Source: Selaginella moellendorffii | Taxonomy: Eukaryota; Streptophyta; Lycopodiopsida; Selaginellales; Selaginellaceae | Direction of reading: 5' to 3' | Assembly: GCF_000143415.4 (NCBI RefSeq) | Contig: NW_003314319.1 | Coordinates: 1,140,330 to 1,177,804 of the forward strand | Length of the DNA: 37,475 nt | In this document: piece after piece, positions 26,775 through 37,475 of the stretch | How positions within the stretch are numbered: the first letter of the stretch is position 1 | Layout: the number at the start of each line of letters is the position of its first letter | The notes under the pieces: model-generated | The model's database searches: none | Told to the model about the DNA's origin: nothing | Seen by the model: only the letters and a program-made list of their open reading frames with translations | Program-made: the position numbers and the translations under genes

Positions 26775-29700
26775 TTAGACTGTTATTTTTTGCCTCCAAC
26801 GCCTATACAATAATCTTGGAATTTCATCACTCTCCACACTATCAGGATTTAAACCCAATAGTAATGCCATCTCTTCTCTAATACGTCCACGCTCATGTTC
26901 AGTGGTCGAAGAACCCATCCGGTTGAGCAGATTATGGAGATGTGGATAGTGCTTGGCTAGACAATATACATGCCATAAATGATGATTGGTGTCTGTCCGA
27001 TCAAATGGCTTCTGATATACCATTCCATCTGCCATTTGGTTGATTTCTGCAGCCACCTCCTGGACTGGCCGGTTCTCTATCACCATCGCTTCAAGCCGTT
27101 TTGCAAGGTCCCCCAGAACATACGGTTTCTTCTCCCTAGTTTTCATACTGCAAGAGATGGGGTGCACTGCATATGTGTGCGTGTTCGCTGCAGTTTTAAT
27201 CAGCGAGTCATCGATGATGAGGATTTCACTTGACCTAGCAGTCCGGTTCATCACTACAGCCTCTAGCTTGACGAAGATGGGCTTGCTACCCCTCACATGG
27301 ACCATAGTCAAGCAATCCTCCTACGTTAGGAGAAAGTCAAATGGTAATATTACTCGCGTCTGATCGTGCATCATCTGTAGCAACGTTAATGCATTGTGGC
27401 GCATCATGGATGTCCAAACTCCCAATTGCAAATTGAACCCGGCCCTCTGTTTTAAGTGTCGCATGGTCATTATTAGATCCCGCAGTTTCTCCCCTGTGAT
27501 TAATGTGAATCTGTCTCTTTTGACCAACTTGCGACTGCAGGCTTTGGAGGGTGCAGTGAGATTCAAGGACGAGCCACGCTCATGGGAGAAAAGGACACCG
27601 TTCAGATCAAAAACGATACAGTACCTTCGCCGTGACTCTGAAATGAAATGTGTCAGCATAAAAAATGGTACAAGTCAATTTTACCATCTACAATATTAGC
27701 GAATGGTGCTCCTGATGGTCGTTCAGAGGGTTTTGGTCGAGGAAACGTGAAGGGTGGAAATACTCTCCTCTGCAATGTGGGGTCAATCGCATCCGATGGC
27801 GTGTGGGCACATGCCATTTCAGCTGTAGACTCTGGTACAACTGGCTCAACAGTGGCATGGGGTGGTTCCGATGGCGTGTGATCACACGCCATTTCAGCTG
27901 GTGCCTCCGTTGGCAAAGTGGACATGACCGAACAGGCAGCAGGGGCAGTGTAGGGAGGTTCCAACGGCGCGTAGTCAGACGATTGGGCACACGTTGGAAA
28001 TGAGGATACGACCGGCTCGGCGGCTGGGGCGGCCTCATGCGGGTCCAATGGCGCCTGGTCACCGTCAGTTGGATACGTGGACAAGATTGACTCAGTGGTA
28101 TGGGTAGCATCAAGTGGAGCGTGGTCAGCTTGCTTGGCGTTGATATGGATAGTAACCTCCACCAGCTCTGATGACTCTTGCAGGCAAGTAGAGTCCACTG
28201 GCGGATCCATATGCATGTCCAAATATCTCTCTTCGATTGAGATGGTATCCTCCCTACTGGCTACTAAAAACAAACTCATTAGCACATTGAATCGACTATA
28301 CTGTATTTACCATCAACTGCTATTGAGGAACTAGGACTGATATCACTTGGGCGCACTGCTGATTCTGAAGGATTGGACATACGTTTCGACCCTTGCTTGG
28401 CACTATCCTTCCTCGACACTAAAGGCTAGAGTTTGTATCTTAATTCAATTGAATAATCTCTACTTACCATTTCTTCTGCGACCTACATGGACAATGTTAG
28501 AAATGGTAAAAGGTTAGGAATGGATGTACTATTATTTACCTGATGGTTTGTCTTGTATGACCTTCCTCCGCTGCTCTTTGGCCACCTCAGGCTGGCCATC
28601 GTCGTCATCATCGTCATCGTCGTTATTGTGATCGTCACCATTGTGAGGACCATCCAAGTCCTCTTTGTCCTCCTCTTCTTCGTCCTCCTCTTCTTCGTCC
28701 TCCTCTTCTTTGTCCTCCTCTTCGTCCTTCTGCTCTTCCTGCTCATTATCTTTCTCTGGCTCCTCATCCCCCTCCTGCATTTCTTCCATAGGCTGCTCAG
28801 GCTGGATGGCTTGTTTTTCCAGGACCATCTTGGGAAAATCATCTGGCCGAGTCTCCATTTCAAAATACAAGACATCCATAGCCTGTTTTAGTGCGTGACC
28901 TAGGACCGTATCCTCACCCGACTGTCTTAACATGGTTTCTGCATGTTCTTGCACCCTTCGAAGACAACGAGATGAGAAAAATGTGGCCCTGACTTGAAAA
29001 GCATCCCTCATCCATTGTACCTCTCCATTGAGATTGGGGAAGGGGAGTCCGCCATAGGAATCTGAGTAAGAAGGTGGTGACTGGCTCCTTTCACTCAGCC
29101 CTTGATCTGCAATGAATGGCATGAGCACACACGCCATAACCGCGAGGCATTACCTATCATCTTTTCGTTGCCCTTCTTCCTTTTCGAATCAAACGCCTCT
29201 GATCCCGACGACTGTCCAACGTGCTTTCGCTTTTTATGACCACTGTCAGTTTGAGCTTGGCTGGTGCTTGCCTGTTTTGCCTTTGAAGAAGTGTCTCCTG
29301 CAAGGAATGGCATGAGACCACACGCCATTGCAAATATAATTTGTACCTCCTTTTTTCCTATTGCTTGTCTGTTTGTCCTTCTTCGACGCGCCACCAGTGC
29401 GCTTTTCAGTCCTCGTGTCTGAATATTCACAACGATCTATAATCAAAATGGCGTGAGGCCTCACGTGACCTTACCTTGTGCAGGTTGTGAGCTCGGCCTA
29501 ACATCAGTAGCTGTTAACGCCGTTTCAGCATCTGGGGGTGGCCACGCTCCTGCATACAAAGCTTGTGAGATAACATTTAAACTTAAAGTGCGTACTCACC
29601 AGGTTCATAGAGAAGATACTGTTTTTCTTTGGCAACTGTAATTATATGCTCCATTGAAGTCACCTCTTCAATGGAGTTTGTCACCGCAACACACGGGACA

Positions 29701-32392
29701 CCCTTGAGTAGTGCGGCTCGAAAGAATAGTCCGCCACAGTTGTACTCGACAACGCATTTGCCCTTGGAGTCACCCGCTATTGCGTTGAAGACCCAGCTGA
29801 GCATTTCCCATGCTGCACCTGGAGCTTTCTTTGGATTCGAAAGCTCCATAGCCGTCTTCAGTTCCTCAGGCACGGGTAAATTGATCTCCCTCAGATCAAT
29901 TCGATCGGCCTTGTTGAACGAAGCTGGGAAGTCACTCCAGTCCCACTCTGTCACAGGACCAATAACAAGGGCGAGTGTGAAGATGCGGACATTCGTCGGT
30001 ATCTTCTTCTTAGCCATTATCCCATGGATCTCCCGCATCTCCTTGCCTTTCAACCGAGCCTTCACCTCGTTCAAGGCCTTCCAGAACTTGTGATAGGATT
30101 CGGAGATCATATAGTGGACTGAAGATTCCACCTCCGCAAGTCCCACCATTAAGTCAATGATGGAGCTGACTTCGTCTGCATGAGTGATCTCCTTGTTTGT
30201 GAAGTCCATCACACAAAAGATGTTCTTGACCTGCTCATCTCCGCAGGAAACGATGCTCCTCCACCTCTGATCCTCATCCGAATTCACGTATACCCGGTAA
30301 GGTTCTCGATAGGCCTCTGTTGCGGGGTCGAGCTGTTTCTGAAGCCGGCGGTCGACATCCCTCTTAATGAAATTTGGATACTAATCCAACTTCTCAGCTT
30401 TACTTTTCGTGGCATCCCACAGCAGATCGATGAACTTGGGGGCCCCCTTCACGTAGTCGTCGATGTCTTCATTTGACAACTTCAGCTCTTCCATCATCTC
30501 TTGCGTGGTGTCGATGCTCACCCTCTCCACGGCCACTTGCTCGAAGATCCAATCCTTCAATAGCGCACGAGCTCTCAGAGTCGTGCACAAGTCCTCGTAT
30601 GTCACAATATGGCCGGGAGTCATTTTGGTCTTGTTGAAGACTACCTCACCACGTAGAAGAGCATTAGCCACTGTCAGAAGGTCGTCGTCGTCTAGAGACC
30701 GCAAGAAACGCAAGGCCTTGAGCTTCAAATCATTGGGCTTCCGGCCGTCCTCCACACCCATTGAGTTTAGCAACTCCCCATCATGGTACCTCCTCAGCAC
30801 ATCTACCCATTTGTCAAAAACAACTTTTGTCGCGAGTAGAATGTTATGGATGCTGAGTGTGTCATTGACCCCCAGTGTTTTCGAGAGAAGACTCGAGAAT
30901 TCCTGCAATGGAAATGGCGTGAGGCCACATGCTATGCCACATGCAACAAGGCTTACCTGCCAGGCGCTAGTTGCTAGTGCACGTCCTTGTCCTGGTTTTT
31001 GTGGCTTCTTCAGTTGAACCCAGAGCTTCTGTGTTCGTGCCAATGTCTCATGCAGACCCGATTTGTAGCATGTTTCTTGCTTGACATTCTGCGCGTGGGA
31101 GATGTATATGATAGATCAGAGGGGCGAGTTGCCTTTTATCAGGCGGACAACTCTTGTCTTGAAGACTTTCTTCACCTCCTCGCCCACCATAATATCCACA
31201 ACTATCTGTTGCATCGCCAAGCTAGAATGCTGCCCGGAGATGGCATAGAACCGGATGTTCTGATCGTCCAACACCTTCCTATTGATCAAGTCTGGAAACC
31301 TCGTCTCGCCCTTCATTGTTCGGTAGTAGGGGATCACGTCTGCGATGTCGGGTGTTACTGGACTTGCCAGCATCTTCTGCTTCAGTTTCTCCACCCACTC
31401 ATCAGATACTAGCATGTGGTTGTATTTGCTTTGGATGTCGATACGGCTCACGTCGATTGTATATACTTTGTTGGAATAGTAACAAGTACTATTATCTGCG
31501 ACGATTTTTGCTGCCTCTTCTTGCTCTTTCTGCTCTTTGCAGCTCTTCTTTTTGGTGGGTGTAGTGTTCGAACCCGAGGCAATGGCATCACCGAGTAGCT
31601 TCTTTTTTGGAGCAGCAGAGTCGGACGTCGGCTTGAGCTTGACCACCCTTTTCTGCTTCGGGGTAGTTTCCAAATCGACCCCCTTCCCCTTCGCTTCGCA
31701 AACTGGAGGCACTCTCAACGGCTCAATGTTGGAATATAGTTTTTGAACATCGCCATAGGTGAGGTCCGTGGATTCCATGTGATCTTCATAGACCCGCAGC
31801 GTCTTTGAAATTGTGGGCCTCCTGGACAACCTCTCCCTAGCTCCCTCTAGGAATTCCTCATAGCCGCTGCCCTCCTCCGGGAAGCCGCTAGGATGTGCAA
31901 GGTGGATCTTGAAGGCGGACGCTGTCTCTACCACAAGTGCCAGTCCATATTCTTGCATGGAACTGCATGGAGTGTCTATCACTTGGATGAGGATCCCCAT
32001 GCATTCTTTTCTCCCATTATCTGTGTTGTACAGCCTCAAATCCTCGCCTTCCATCCCGAAAGTCCAACTGGTGAGCTCCTCCCCCTTCTCTGCATCCACA
32101 TTGACAGTGGCTGGAAGAAGAACGCAATTCCTCGCCTGTTCAGAAATGCACAACAATTAAAGCTGACAGATGAAAAGCTAGCAGCTGGAAATAACGTGAG
32201 GCCACACGCCATTCACCACTGCATCAGATGTCTTGAGGCTGCATCCTAAGATGGCGTGAGGCTACACGCCATCTGTAACCGGACTGCACTCGAGAGCCCA
32301 ATCGGTGCATGCCAATGTTGCTACTGAATGGCATGTGGCCTCATGCCATTTTCTACTTGGCCTAAAAGACTTACCATTTGAAGCCGAATGGA
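26775..32392 (-). pseudogene. ParB-like / FCP1-like multidomain fusion gene, copy 2
   Basis: Same exon plan as copy 1. Exons: E1 end at 32375, 32323-32280, 32245-32217, about 32135-31175, 31088-30957, 30902-29600, 29549-29475, 29436-29347, 29297-29154, 29106-28540, microexon 28482-28468, 28418-28311, 28263-27685, 27637-26775. Length differences in exons are all multiples of three. The ParB-like exon is open here (one 346-codon frame, 31116-32156), unlike copy 1. TAG codons at 30381 (CAG in copy 1) and 27321 (CAA in copy 1) break the large exon and the HAD exon, and DDSP is DDSL. The first intron has a consensus GTAAGT donor. Start codon unresolved. Confidence 0.72.
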
Positions 32393-33114
32393 GGCCGTGA
32401 CAATCGAGGCCGGACTCGTTGGCGAATGTGCACTATGTGTGCAGTAGATCGTAGCAGCAAGGCTACTCTGCCACTTACAGTTGGAGAGTGGTGCTGAAAT
32501 CTCCCGGGACGCCAAGTGGGCTGCGTGTGGGTGGCAGAGTGGGCGGCGGAGTTGGCGGCGAAGTTACAAACTGGGTGTGTCTTGAAGTGGACGCCGATGC
32601 ACATGAGCGCGATGCGAGCGCGAGTGTGATGCAAGCGCGAGTGGACGCCGATGCACACGAGAAACCTGTAGAGCGCGAATGTGAGCGTGATCGCGAGTGG
32701 GAGCGCGATGCGAGCGCGAGTGTGATGCGAGCGCGAGCGCGAGTGTGATGCGAGCGCGAGCGCGAGTACTCAGCAAAATGCAAAACCTAACCTCACACGC
32801 GCGAAATGTCACAACGGTTGGTAATCCCGCCGCATCATCATTCCTCGGACTTGGGCGCCACCATTAATTTCTGGATTGCCGCGCGCATGCAAGCACGCAA
32901 AATCCAAAAGAAATCCGCAACGTCATCATTCCTCGGACTGCATGCACGCGAAATCCAAAAGAAAGATCATGATTGGGATATCATTTAATACCCTCGCTAT
33001 ATTTATACCATGCATGATTGGATATTCCAAAGCATCTTGTATTTCCAAAAATGGCAGATGTTCAGCTAAATAAAGAAATTCTATCTGTTTCTATTTTTCT
33101 CTCAAATCAATATT

Positions 33115-33136
33115 ATAGCGTGTGGGCTCATGCAAT
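33115..33136. repeat. Palindrome in variable block
   Basis: ATAGCGTGTGG / GCTCATGCAAT. Confidence 0.75.
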
Positions 33137-33249
33137 TTTGAACCAAAGAAACCCAAAAAACGTTGGACCCAAAATATTTTGAAAAAACCTAAAAAACCCT
33201 AAACATTTTAAACCCAAAAATCCAGGCGTCCTGTGGCGTTATTCTTTGA

Positions 33250-33271
33250 ATGGCGTGTGGGCGCATGCCAT
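33250..33271. repeat. Palindrome in variable block
   Basis: ATGGCGTGTGG / GCGCATGCCAT. Confidence 0.82.
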
Positions 33272-33408
33272 TTTCAGGGCCAAATGCTGAATGGAGAAAA
33301 ATTCCCTTTCAGTGCAAATGCTGCAAGAGGCAGATGCCGAGCACAAAGGACTGTAACTACCTCACATGACACAGATAAACTTTTCTCTATTTGGCAAAGA
33401 TAAACTTT

Positions 33409-33430
33409 ATAGCGTGTGGGCTCATGCAAT
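33409..33430. repeat. Palindrome in variable block
   Basis: ATAGCGTGTGG / GCTCATGCAAT, identical to the one at 33115. Confidence 0.75.
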
Positions 33431-33487
33431 TTTGAACCCAAAAAATGCACCAAAAAATTCTCGGCGCCATCTGGCGTTATCTCTTGA

Positions 33488-33509
33488 ATGGCGTGGGGCT
33501 GCATGCCAT
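33488..33509. repeat. Palindrome in variable block
   Basis: ATGGCGTGGGG / CTGCATGCCAT. Confidence 0.8.
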
Positions 33510-33826
33510 TTTCAGGGGCACATAGGAGTATATTCCTAGAATATTCTGATATGCGCGAGATTTTTTTGAGTTTTCTGGACCGTTATTTTGCTCCAAGATT
33601 CTACAGTTTGGTGTGCATTGACCTTTCCATCGACACTGCAAAGGGACATCAAAATCAGATGTGGGATCACAAGAAACCAACTTCACTAACTCTGGTTTCA
33701 CCAAGATCTACGTAAGGAGTTATGAAATGAAAGGACCCTCTCTATTAAAATGTGTTTATGGTCCTGACATATCAAAGGATTTTGCATCAAGTTCTGTATT
33801 TGCATGTTTATCAAGCTACTGAATTG

Positions 33827-33846
33827 CTAAACCCTAAACCCTAAAC
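33827..33846 (+). repeat. Telomere-like CCCTAAA repeats, copy 2
   Basis: Same CTAAACCC units as at 12381, at the equivalent place. Confidence 0.7.
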
Positions 33847-34745
33847 ATGTGGCAAATGCTGCGTGAAGAAAGATGCCCTTTCTGGGCAAATGCTGTAAGA
33901 GGCAGATGCCGAGCAGTTACACGGCGAATAATCTTGGCGCGGATCGCTGATATGGCATGGCAAAGTTCGAATCACTGACATGGCACAGCTGGATCGAGGC
34001 AAGGACATGATGTGACAAAGTTCAACCTCCGACAGCAAAGTCTAGAAGCTACTCAGTTTGAAATTTGTCAGAGGAATCATAAGATCTGGTTTGTCAGAGG
34101 ATTTGATGTGACGTTCAAGCGTGTGTTATTTTTGAATTCTCGAACTCATTCCTAGGTCTATCATTTTTGTGCGCCGTGTTCTTGGTTCTGCTGAGCGCAG
34201 TGAGTGCTGCTTGTGTAAGCGGTGTTGTGGGCTGTGGTTTATGCGTCTACGAGCGGTTCCGGCATTGCGAGCGCCATTGCGAGCGGCAGTTTATGCGAGT
34301 GGTAGTTTGTGCGAGCGGCGCTACGAGCAATTGCGGTGTTGCGAGCGGCGCTACGAGTAGTTGCGGTGTTGTGAGCGGCACTGTCTTTGGTGTGGCTACC
34401 GCTTCCTCTTGATATTCGGCACTTGTGCTTCCTGGTATGTTCACCATGGAATGGCTTAGGACCACATTTAGAAATGGCATGAGGCAACATGCCATCTTGG
34501 GCCCTTGCAATTTCATGGCTAGCGTATTGTCATGTATGTTTTTACTTGCCTGCAGCTGTGTGTATATCAAGATGGCATGAGGCCTCATGCCAATTTTGTA
34601 AATGCGAAATTTCACGTGGGTGTCAATAGCATGTTTGAATAATGGCATATGGCCTCATGCTATTGAGGTTGTTTGGTATGTTATGATTTAGGCCATTCTC
34701 CAATCATTTTTTGTATGGTCTTAACTTCTTTTCTGCACTTTCAGA

Positions 34746-37352
34746 ATGGCCTCCGCAAGTGCGACGCATGTTCCCTCCGTGGATCTTAAGAACCGTGCTA
34801 CATGGATTCAGGCAAAGGTGTTTCTAAACAACCCCAAGGGGGAGGTGGTAGCTGAGGGCTTAGCCATAGTTGTCGATCCAAGAGATGCGGTTGCTAATCA
34901 AGAATTGGGCTAGGATAATATTGGAGTTGCGATTTTAGAGGTTGTTGACACAGAAGAAAATAGTCTGACTATTGGAAGCATTGTGTGGTGGAAATTGAGG
35001 CACTTAGTGTTTGAGAATGTGAAGGATTCACAATCAAACACCACTACAACTGATGACAGAACATCTCTTCATGGGAAAAGAAAGTACACCTTCCTAAAGC
35101 GCAGCCAAAGGGATCTGAGCAACGAACCGAAAAGGCAGAAAATGGCGATGGAGGTTCGAATGGTCTCAACAGTTGCTTGTTGCAAGAGGAGGTGCTGTCA
35201 ACATGCTGATTGGGATGCTATTGAAGAGGAGAGAGCAAGATACAAGACATTGTCCTGGAAGGCAGCTCGCAATTTTGTGTATGAGGCATTACGGTCATCT
35301 GTTGATGCTTCAGAACATCAGGTGGGGGGCATGGTCTTCTAGAGGGGTTTGGTCTGCATGAAGGCATAGAGAATCATTTATGGAGTCCCTCGAACCACAT
35401 TCTACAGAATCAAAACTGAGTTCAAGGAACAAAGGGTTCAACAGGCAGTCCATGGGAACGACGGTACGCACAAAACCAGGGGTCATGTTGTATATGGAGA
35501 GGCAATCTTCAAGAGGTTTGTCGAGACATGTAGCGAGCAGCAACCACATAAAACCCGCCTCTTGGAAGATGGAACACGAGACACCCAACGAGTTCTCCCT
35601 TCCATGTATACCAAGGGGGCCATATTGGAAGATGTGAATCGGGAACTCCAGAGTAATGGCTACAGGAAGCTGAGCCAATCTAGATTTAGTAGATTGTGGA
35701 GCAACAGGTTCAGGGATGTGAGTATAGGAAAGTACTCCAGCTTTTCAAAGTGTGACGAGTGCACTGCTATCAAAATGGCTTTGTACCTCTATGGGGTGGC
35801 GGGGGTGCAAACATGATGATTGCGTCCCTAGCAAAACACTTAAGGTCTCTGCAAAGTGCGCAGACTGAGCTGAACAGCCAACCCTTGCATAAGGCCCTTG
35901 TCGATCGAACCCCATACAGGGTTCAGCTGGAGGAGGAGCAAAGGCTTGCAGTATCGCGTGGGGCCCCATGCCATCCCAGTGAATATGTTGGCCATCAGAT
36001 TGTAGGGTTATCACGTGAGGCCTCATGCCATTCCGACGAGGCTGGTCGCCCGGTGAATGCACAGCCTCATCCAAACGAAGTAGAATCTCAAGGAAGTTCT
36101 TGCGGCCGATGTGGCCTTCCACCCCATCTTCTGCTCCAAACAGACAATGCTGGCAGTGAGAACAAAAACATGTACGTCTTTGCGTACTTGGCGATGCTTG
36201 TTGCCAAAGGCATATTTGAAACGGTTACACTTGGCTTTCTCATGGTTGGGCACACTCATGAAGACGTCGATGCCATGTTCAGTCACCTGGCAGAGTCCCT
36301 CCGGCGATCCAATGTCCTCACCCTCCCACAACTCTACGATGAATTCCAAAATTGCATCAAAGGCACTGTTGAAGCTGCACTTGTGACAGAGGTTCCAGAC
36401 TTTAAGGGGTTTGTAAGAGGCTACATCAGGGACGGATCCGAAACGCTGATTGGCCACTCCAAGCCTCTTCAGTTTCATTTCAGCATGTGTGACGGTGCTC
36501 CAGTGATGAGGTACAAGATGAGAGAATGGGACACAGTGTGGCTGCCAGTGGACGGCATTGAACTCTTCAAGAGAGATCCCATAACTGGGGAACCTATGAT
36601 TCCTCAGGGTTCCCCACGTCCGATACACCCGGATGGACTCAAAGACCAGGAAAGTATAGTGGCCGGGATTAGACAGCATATTGCCTTCTGGAAGAGGGGG
36701 TTGGTGTTTGGTGGAGAATCCTATTTTCAGAGGTGCAAGCCTTTGCTCGAATACTGGGAGAAGATTATATCTGCTATCCAAAATGGGCCGGTTGTATATG
36801 AAGAATTGGAAGAGTCCTTTTGGCCAGAACCCAGAGCACCAGATAGTAGCGGAACAATGTCCTCTAGAAATGCAGTGACAGATAACGATGTTGAGGATCA
36901 CTATTGTGGGCCGAGGAACAAGAAGCCGGATTCAGCATTCAATCCAGTACAGGTCTACAAAGGAATGGTCGTGCTTGTCAGACCCAGTAATAAAAAACAA
37001 ATGATATGGGTGGGGCGTTGCATCACTGATGCAGAGGAGGACGCAGAAACTAACTCCTTTAATGTAACTGTGGAGTGGTTCAAGCCAAGTTCCGGATATA
37101 CGAAGGATTGCCTAGAAAAGAGATGGGTGCTGAATCCAAGGGATCCCAGCATGAGCATATCGGTGGATAATGTTGTGCATGGTTGGATGCGGAAGCAGAG
37201 TGCCACCATCACCTTGCTAGACCATGCAAGAGATGCAGCAAAAGCATTCATAACCCGGGTTCAAGGTGAGATTCATGAATATTCCTTTACTAAGTTTCTA
37301 ATGTATTTTATTTCAAGGTGAACAATCCGAATCTGAATCAGAGGAGGCGTGA
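34746..37352 (+). pseudogene. DUF7869-type DDE transposase-like gene, copy 2
   Basis: ATG at 34746 and TGA at 37350. It shares TAG stops at 34911, 35340 and 35367 with copy 1. A 292-bp deletion at 35779-35784, between CTTTGT direct repeats, removes the HDKMDQ motif (first acidic position) and shifts the frame. The second and third acidic motifs are family-like here (TDNAGSENKN, VGHTHEDVDAMFS), unlike the Asn variants of copy 1. The W codon at 37122-37127 is intact where copy 1 has TAG at 15970. The last intron is 37266-37317. Confidence 0.75.
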
Positions 37353-37475
37353 TGGCATGTGGCCTTATGGTGAGATGATACAAATAACAAGTATAATTCT
37401 TAGTTGTTCTAGCAAATCTTACTTAAAGTTCAAGGTGAACAAGCCGAATATGAATTCATCAAATTGTTATAACAA

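Larger units (their letters stand above)
33077..33580. other. Copy-2-specific block in the divergent region with four palindromes
   Basis: Replaces the 118 bp at 12022-12140 of copy 1. It contains two rough internal duplicates, each with a TAGCGTGTGGGCTCATGC site followed by a TGGCGTTAT..TTGAATGGCG site, and a piece resembling 12403-12470 (AAATGCTGCAAGAGGCAGATG). No gene. Confidence 0.65.
2286..37475 (-). mobile_element. Non-autonomous LTR retroelement (LARD-like), level 1, host of the other insertions
   Basis: On the minus strand the order is 5' LTR (from beyond the window to 25107), non-coding interior (25106-22974 then 4079-3917) and 3' LTR (3916-2286). The interior totals about 2.3 kb once the chromovirus is removed and has no recognisable gag or pol. 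A purine-rich GGGTGGTGGAGTTG block immediately precedes the 3' LTR and is nearly identical to the one before the chromovirus 3' LTR at about 21,790. Both LTR families end CTTACA, so the element may depend on chromovirus enzymes. The right end is outside the window, so its target duplication cannot be tested. Confidence 0.6.
26333..37475 (+). mobile_element. Giant DNA transposon copy 2 (left 11.1 kb; right end outside window)
   Basis: Starts with the TIR and follows copy 1 at high identity up to the window end, equivalent to about 16,33x of copy 1. The flank is the LARD LTR, different from copy 1, so this is an independent insertion. Differences include a 292-bp deletion in the transposase, a replaced 505-bp block in the divergent region, small in-frame deletions and private TAG stops at 27321 and 30381. 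Confidence 0.88.

Overview
The window looks like plant nuclear DNA that is almost entirely transposable elements. The evidence is Ty3-type chromovirus coding sequence with a C-terminal chromodomain, Arabidopsis-type telomere-like CCCTAAA motifs (about 12,381 and 33,827), and several genes with very short GT-AG introns (34-57 nt). Such short introns would fit a compact-intron plant lineage, but I cannot name the species. I see no ordinary host gene, rRNA, tRNA or CRISPR.

The layout is a nest of four insertion levels. (0) 1-1504 is AT-rich with four decayed copies of an LTR-like module, followed at 1505 by an LTR fragment in + orientation. (1) That fragment is interrupted at 2286 by a minus-strand retroelement with about 1.6 kb LTRs and a non-coding interior of about 2.3 kb: 3' LTR 2286-3916, interior 3917-4079 plus 22974-25106, and a 5' LTR starting at 25107 and leaving the window. 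(2) Its interior is split by a Ty3 chromovirus at 4085-22968, flanked by a GTATA target duplication. (3) The chromovirus gag is split by a 12,272-bp DNA element at 5314-17585, with 25-bp perfect terminal inverted repeats and a CA duplication; removing the element and one CA joins gag in frame. A second copy of the element starts at 26333 inside the 5' LTR of element (1) and runs past the window end.

The DNA element is the most interesting object. It has two divergent genes. The + gene (13300-16198; copy 34746-37352) encodes a transposase-like protein with a TNP1/En-Spm-like N-terminal region and a DDE-like domain of the DUF7869 kind. The - gene (about 11,4xx down to 5757; copy about 32,4xx down to 26775) resolves, by phase-consistent splicing, into at least 14 exons of one protein of about 1,650 residues: a ParB/sulfiredoxin-like domain, a large unrecognised domain, charged and acidic linkers, a Thr/Pro repeat region and a C-terminal FCP1/NIF-like HAD domain. 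Eight consecutive introns are all phase 1.

About 18 copies of a 22-bp palindrome (arms ATGGCRTGAGG / CCTCAYGCCAT) are scattered through the element. Seven lie inside short introns and form most of them, four lie in coding sequence, and the rest cluster around the gene ends and the divergent promoter. The chromovirus integrase also carries two 47-52 nt introns that restore the reading frame when removed. This suggests recent intron gain, perhaps introner-like.

Both copies are damaged: three shared TAG stops in the transposase, then separate lesions in each copy. The pattern fits an element that moved while already defective, and so was mobilised in trans.
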